Assembly: GCF_002937115.1 (NCBI RefSeq)
Contig: NZ_NHRY01000241.1
Coordinates: forward strand, 1-63,968
From: Rhodopila globiformis
GTDB lineage: Bacteria; Pseudomonadota; Alphaproteobacteria; Acetobacterales; Acetobacteraceae
DNA length: 63,968 bases
Reading direction: 5' to 3'
In this document: one piece after another, positions 60,652 to 63,968 of the stretch
How the letters are laid out: the number at the start of each line of letters is the position of its first letter
Position numbering within the stretch: the stretch's first letter is position 1
Program-made: the position numbers and the translations under genes
The notes under the pieces: model-generated
What the model saw: the letters and a program-made list of their open reading frames with translations, nothing else
Databases searched by the model: none
Told to the model about the DNA's origin: nothing

Positions 60652-62825
60652 GGCCCTGTCTCCAGCTGGCGGATGGTCGCGGCCCAGCGGCGTTGATGCA
60701 CCCAGGCGTTGTACAGCGTCAGGTTGCTGCGCCACAGAGAGGCCGAGCCGGCCTGCGACTTGCGCTCCAGGTGATGCATCGACACGTCCAGGTCCACCGC
60801 CGCGCCCAGTCCGTGCCGGCGCAGGCGGAAGCACAGGTCGGTGTCCTCGAAATCGCCGATGATGAAGGCTTCGTCGAAGCCGCCATAGGCCAGCACGTCG
60901 CGGCGGCGCATCATCATGCAGGCGCCGGTGATCGCGTCCTCCCGCATCAGTCCGCCCTCGGCCGGCGCCCGGAAGCCTTTGCGCTTGTGCAGGGGAAACG
61001 ACCAGTTGCCGAACTGAGGCAGCCCTTTGAAGGCAATGCCCTGATGTTGGACCGAGCCGTCCTCGAACAGCAGCACCGGGCCCACCACGCCAAGCGACGG
61101 GTCCGCATCCAGATGCGCCGCCAGGCGGTCCAGCCAGTCGGGGGTGATCGGGAACACGTCCGAGTTCACGAAGCAGATCATGTCGCCGGCGGCGGCGCGC
61201 ACCCCGGCATTGTTGGCTGGCGCGAACCCCAGGTTGCGCTCCAGGCAGAGCAGCCTGAACGGGACCCGGAAGCGCTCATACAGCGACGCGGCGAGACCCT
61301 GTGTCTCCCGCATCCGCGGCGGGTCGTCCAGCACATAGATGATCTCGACGTCATGGCCGATGCCCTGGGTGGCGAACAGCGCCAGCTGGACCTCCATGAA
61401 GTCGATCCGTCCATACAGCGGCACGATGACGGAATGCCGCGGCGCTGTCACCGGCGTTCCGAATTGCTGGGCCTGCACCCGCGCCGGCACCTGCAGGCGC
61501 TGGGCATTCAATGCCGCGATCGCCGGCCCCATGACATGATCGTAGATCGCGTCCACATCATTGTATTGCGCCTCAACCGAGGCCAGCAGCCGCTTGATGG
61601 CGGCGATACCGTTCAGCCGGGGCCGGGGCAGCGGCTTGAAACCGATATCCCCGGCCCGTGTTTCGATTTCCAGATACAAGCTGCCCGTGACCGCACGGGC
61701 GGTTGGCACCCGCATGACGAAGCCGCAATTGCGGTCGTCATAGCCGGCCTCCCGCCCCACCGTGTCCGCGACGTCGGGACGTTCCGTCCAAAGAACAGCA
61801 GTGCCGAGGTCGATGTCGAACATCCGGCTGCCCGATCGCAGCCTGATGGCCTCGACCGTGCCATGCTTCGCGAGCATCCAGCCGATGAGGACGACGCCGT
61901 CCGAGCCGCAATGGATCGCCTCGTCGATCTCCATCAGAACCTGGTCGGGCAGCCCGGCCAGCGTATCACGCCCGTCGAACATGGCGTGAGTGATCAGATG
62001 GTACAGTTTTTCCCGCGCCGGGCTTGGTTCAGAGCTGTTGATCAGGTTGACGAAGGCCCCACTCAACGCCTCGCTCGGTACGCGCAATACCGATCCGGCC
62101 AGGCGCAGGGAGACAGCGCTTGCGCCGCTCGCCAGCACAAGCTTCCGCAACTGGCCCGGCGTATCCTCCTGCGCGGAAAGGTGCAGCAGGATTCCCGCTC
62201 CCGTGCCGGCAAGGTCGGGACGGTGAAAGAAGTTGAGGACGACGGCACCGGTCCGGCGGCCATTGTCGAAATGGGCAACGGCCTCCACGGCGTCCTGGAT
62301 AGCGGAAATCCAGTCGTTGGAAACCCAGCCGGTGACGAACCATCCGGCCGACGCAGGATGATAGCCATAGGCGTCGATGTAGCCCTCGCCCATGAAGTGG
62401 CGGGCCAGCAACGTGCCCATCCGCGCAAGGTCGGGGTGGGGCAGACAGGACGCAAGCAAGGCGCCGGCGTGAGCGAGCGCCGAGCGCTCCGACAGGTCAT
62501 TGCTGTTTCCGGCTGCAGTCGGCGCCACGGTGATCTGATGCGGGCCGAACCGGAAGTCCAGCAGGTTGCCGAGACGGCCCTGGTGTGCCGGCACCACCGC
62601 AACGAAACCGACGCCCTGGGCGCCAAGGTCCGGGCGGTCGTGGAAGGCAACATACGCGCGAGCGGAGATAGTCCCGCGCTGAAAGTCCGCGGTCACCGTC
62701 AATTCGTCAGGCCATGTCGCCTGCCGCGAGACCCAGCCGTGCAAAACCAGGCATTCGGCGGCCTCCTGCCGCCCGTAGCCTTCGACCATGCCTTCGAAGA
62801 CGACATCGGATGCCTGTTCTGTCAT
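60648..62825 (-). CDS. Glycosyltransferase family 2 protein with three N-terminal GW-like domains
   Basis: 725 aa, start ATG at 62825 (MTEQASDVVFEGMVEGYG). Three related beta-rich units precede the enzyme: about 5-90 (LHGWVSRQ ... RPDLGAQGVGFVAVVP), 145-235 (VTGWVSNDWI ... FHRPDLAGTGAGILLHL) and 285-390 (LIGWMLAKHG ... ERPDVADTVGREAGY). Each contains a GW step and a RPD(L/V) step. The GT2 domain (about 455-700) has HSVIVPLYGRIDFMEVQLAL, LERNLGFAPANNAGVRAA, FVNSDVFPITPDWLDRL (DxD-like) and GDFEDTDLCFRLRRHG. First gene of the leftward glycan operon. Confidence 0.87.
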   Translation of the reverse strand: MTEQASDVVFEGMVEGYGRQEAAECLVLHGWVSRQATWPDELTVTADFQRGTISARAYVAFHDRPDLGAQGVGFVAVVPAHQGRLGNLLDFRFGPHQITVAPTAAGNSNDLSERSALAHAGALLASCLPHPDLARMGTLLARHFMGEGYIDAYGYHPASAGWFVTGWVSNDWISAIQDAVEAVAHFDNGRRTGAVVLNFFHRPDLAGTGAGILLHLSAQEDTPGQLRKLVLASGASAVSLRLAGSVLRVPSEALSGAFVNLINSSEPSPAREKLYHLITHAMFDGRDTLAGLPDQVLMEIDEAIHCGSDGVVLIGWMLAKHGTVEAIRLRSGSRMFDIDLGTAVLWTERPDVADTVGREAGYDDRNCGFVMRVPTARAVTGSLYLEIETRAGDIGFKPLPRPRLNGIAAIKRLLASVEAQYNDVDAIYDHVMGPAIAALNAQRLQVPARVQAQQFGTPVTAPRHSVIVPLYGRIDFMEVQLALFATQGIGHDVEIIYVLDDPPRMRETQGLAASLYERFRVPFRLLCLERNLGFAPANNAGVRAAAGDMICFVNSDVFPITPDWLDRLAAHLDADPSLGVVGPVLLFEDGSVQHQGIAFKGLPQFGNWSFPLHKRKGFRAPAEGGLMREDAITGACMMMRRRDVLAYGGFDEAFIIGDFEDTDLCFRLRRHGLGAAVDLDVSMHHLERKSQAGSASLWRSNLTLYNAWVHQRRWAATIRQLETGP

Positions 62826-63672
62826 TTTGCTTGCCTGGAGGAGCGAAACAACTGCGCCTGCCTGAGGCAAACCATCGCGCGGCGTCGGCCCGTCAGCCCG
62901 CCCCTTCCGCTTTCTTGCCGGGCTTGCCACTTAGGCAGCACTTGCGGCAGGAAACAGATGTGGCGAGCATTGGCGACTACTGTTCTCAGGCATTCTGCCT
63001 TGTCCAATATCGTGTCCAGGAATCAGAAAGGTTGGGCCACCCGGCACGCCGTGCCAGGTTGTTCATTTGGATTGGAAAGCTTCCTAAGAACGATAGTCTC
63101 CAGCAGTTGCAGACAGAAATTGTACAGGACGCGATACCTTCGATCCGTCGGTAAGCGGATCACGCGCACTGGGCATTTTACAATAATTGGCAAAACCAAC
63201 CCGTTTCGCTTCCTGTATCATCACGAAATTCTGCGGTCAAGCCCCCGGCACTGAAACTTCCGCGCCAGACCTTCTTGCATGAACGGAAAAAACCCCCGCG
63301 GCAATGTCGGCCGAACCGGTTCGGCGATCACTGGTTATTGCCTTCGCGCTACTGGAATTATACACGCCGGCGACCACCGGGACCCGGAACCGGCACGCCA
63401 CAGCAAGTTGAACGATCAAAAAAGTCTTCTCTTCAAGGTTCTGTCGATCTACCAATCAACCGGAATCGCAGTGACCGATGAGCGGCAGATTCCCAACGTA
63501 TTGCTGAACAGTCACCATCCAGGACACCGGTCGGCTGTGCCCGGACCGATGGCCGGTGATCCGAAAGCGGGCCTGTGATATAGCCGAAGCATGTCGTATT
63601 GCCGTCCGGGGAGAACCACGGATTGCCGTGCCATGACAACAGGACAACGGTCAGTCCCGAAGCCGCTTGGCA
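62826..63672. other. 847-bp A+T-richer gap before the glycan operon
   Basis: Small frames exist on both strands, but none has a recognisable family, a good ribosome-binding site or the codon bias of the genome. The stretch must contain the promoter of the leftward glycan operon. Composition is lower in GC than the flanking genes. Confidence 0.4.
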
Positions 63673-63968
63673 TCACCTGTCCAGCAACCAGGAAACAATC
63701 CGCCCGGCCGCGGCCTCGGCGGTTTCCGCCATGCCGTCGATGCGGATCTCGCACTGCCCCGGTGCCTGGTACGGGCTGTGAATACCGGTGAAATTCGCCA
63801 GTTCCCCCGCCAGCGCCTTCCTGTACAACCCCTTCGGATCACGCCGGATGCATTCCTCGATCGGCACGTCGACGAACACCTCGACGAACGCCTCCGTCCC
63901 CACCATGTCGCGCACCAGCGCGCGCTCGGACTCGAACGGGGAAATAAAGCAGCAGATCACCACCAGCC
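63673..63968 (-). CDS. cysC: Adenylylsulfate (APS) kinase, C-terminal part (cut by window edge)
   Basis: The visible 98 codons read LVVICCFISPFESERALVRD, then VEVFVDVPIEECIRRDPKGL, YRKALAGELANFTGIHSPYQ and a tail ending IVSWLLDR. This is the conserved second half of APS kinase. It phosphorylates adenosine-5'-phosphosulfate to PAPS. The N-terminal P-loop half lies outside the window, so I cannot say whether this is stand-alone CysC or the end of a CysN-CysC fusion. Its position next to a sulfotransferase-containing glycan operon suggests a shared purpose. Confidence 0.85.
   Translation of the reverse strand, partial: LVVICCFISPFESERALVRDMVGTEAFVEVFVDVPIEECIRRDPKGLYRKALAGELANFTGIHSPYQAPGQCEIRIDGMAETAEAAAGRIVSWLLDR

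Noticed and set aside
63237..63578. Several 65-100 aa frames in the right-hand gap
   Set aside because: Frames on both strands overlap one another, none has a good start site or a recognisable domain.

Overview
The window is high-GC DNA with dense, short-spaced genes. Branched-chain amino-acid type ABC transporters, a MdtABC-type RND pump, PAS/PilZ chemoreceptor, CaiB-type CoA-transferase, DUF4089/amidase pair and many small palindromic intergenic repeats all point to an alphaproteobacterium. The protein flavour is that of the Acetobacteraceae (Rhodospirillales). This is inferred from gene content and composition only; no rRNA or other marker is present to settle it.

Layout. 0-3.2 kb: the start of an IS1595-type transposase at the left edge, recQ, and a ferritin-like di-iron protein. 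4.3-12.9 kb: an RND efflux system (adaptor, two inner-membrane pumps), the pump genes separated by a divergent mini-lipoprotein gene and repeats. 14-22.7 kb: a small membrane protein, a 100-aa unknown, a large chemoreceptor, a GH15 glucoamylase-like enzyme coupled to a Pro/Tyr-rich exported protein, and a NodT-type outer-membrane channel. 23-28.5 kb: livG-livF, a 1-kb repeat-filled gap, then livJ-livH-livM. 28.6-36.9 kb: accessory genes including a 2'-5' RNA ligase-like protein, MFS transporter, a VapBC-like pair whose toxin is cut by a MITE, rhodanese, a beta-hydroxyacid dehydrogenase, a CHAP lipoprotein and a CoA-transferase. 37-40.8 kb: an amidase operon with a structured, terminator-bearing leader, an alpha/beta hydrolase and a ribokinase. 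40.9-44.5 kb: a MoxR-VWA pair bracketed by two GxxExxY genes, each with a large inverted repeat upstream. 44.5-48.5 kb: GMC oxidoreductase, a cupin, an EthD protein and an orphaned ParD antitoxin with a decayed ParE toxin. 49-62.8 kb: a surface-glycan cluster of large glycosyltransferases, a PAPS-type sulfotransferase, TPR proteins and a Tat-exported beta-helix protein. Right edge: the C-terminal part of an APS kinase, the enzyme that makes PAPS for sulfotransferases.

The most unusual signal lies between the genes. First, there is a family of composite elements built round GxxExxY (PDDEXK-like) genes and their decayed remnants, flanked by inverted repeats made of iterated words such as CACGGAG, CTCTGCG and CTTAGTG. 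Second, a 384-bp ISL3-like MITE with an 8-bp target duplication splits a PIN toxin; removing it restores an exact 149-codon reading frame. Third, there is a probable attenuator or small RNA ahead of the DUF4089-amidase operon. Fourth, at least two families of nested palindromic repeats occur in several copies each.
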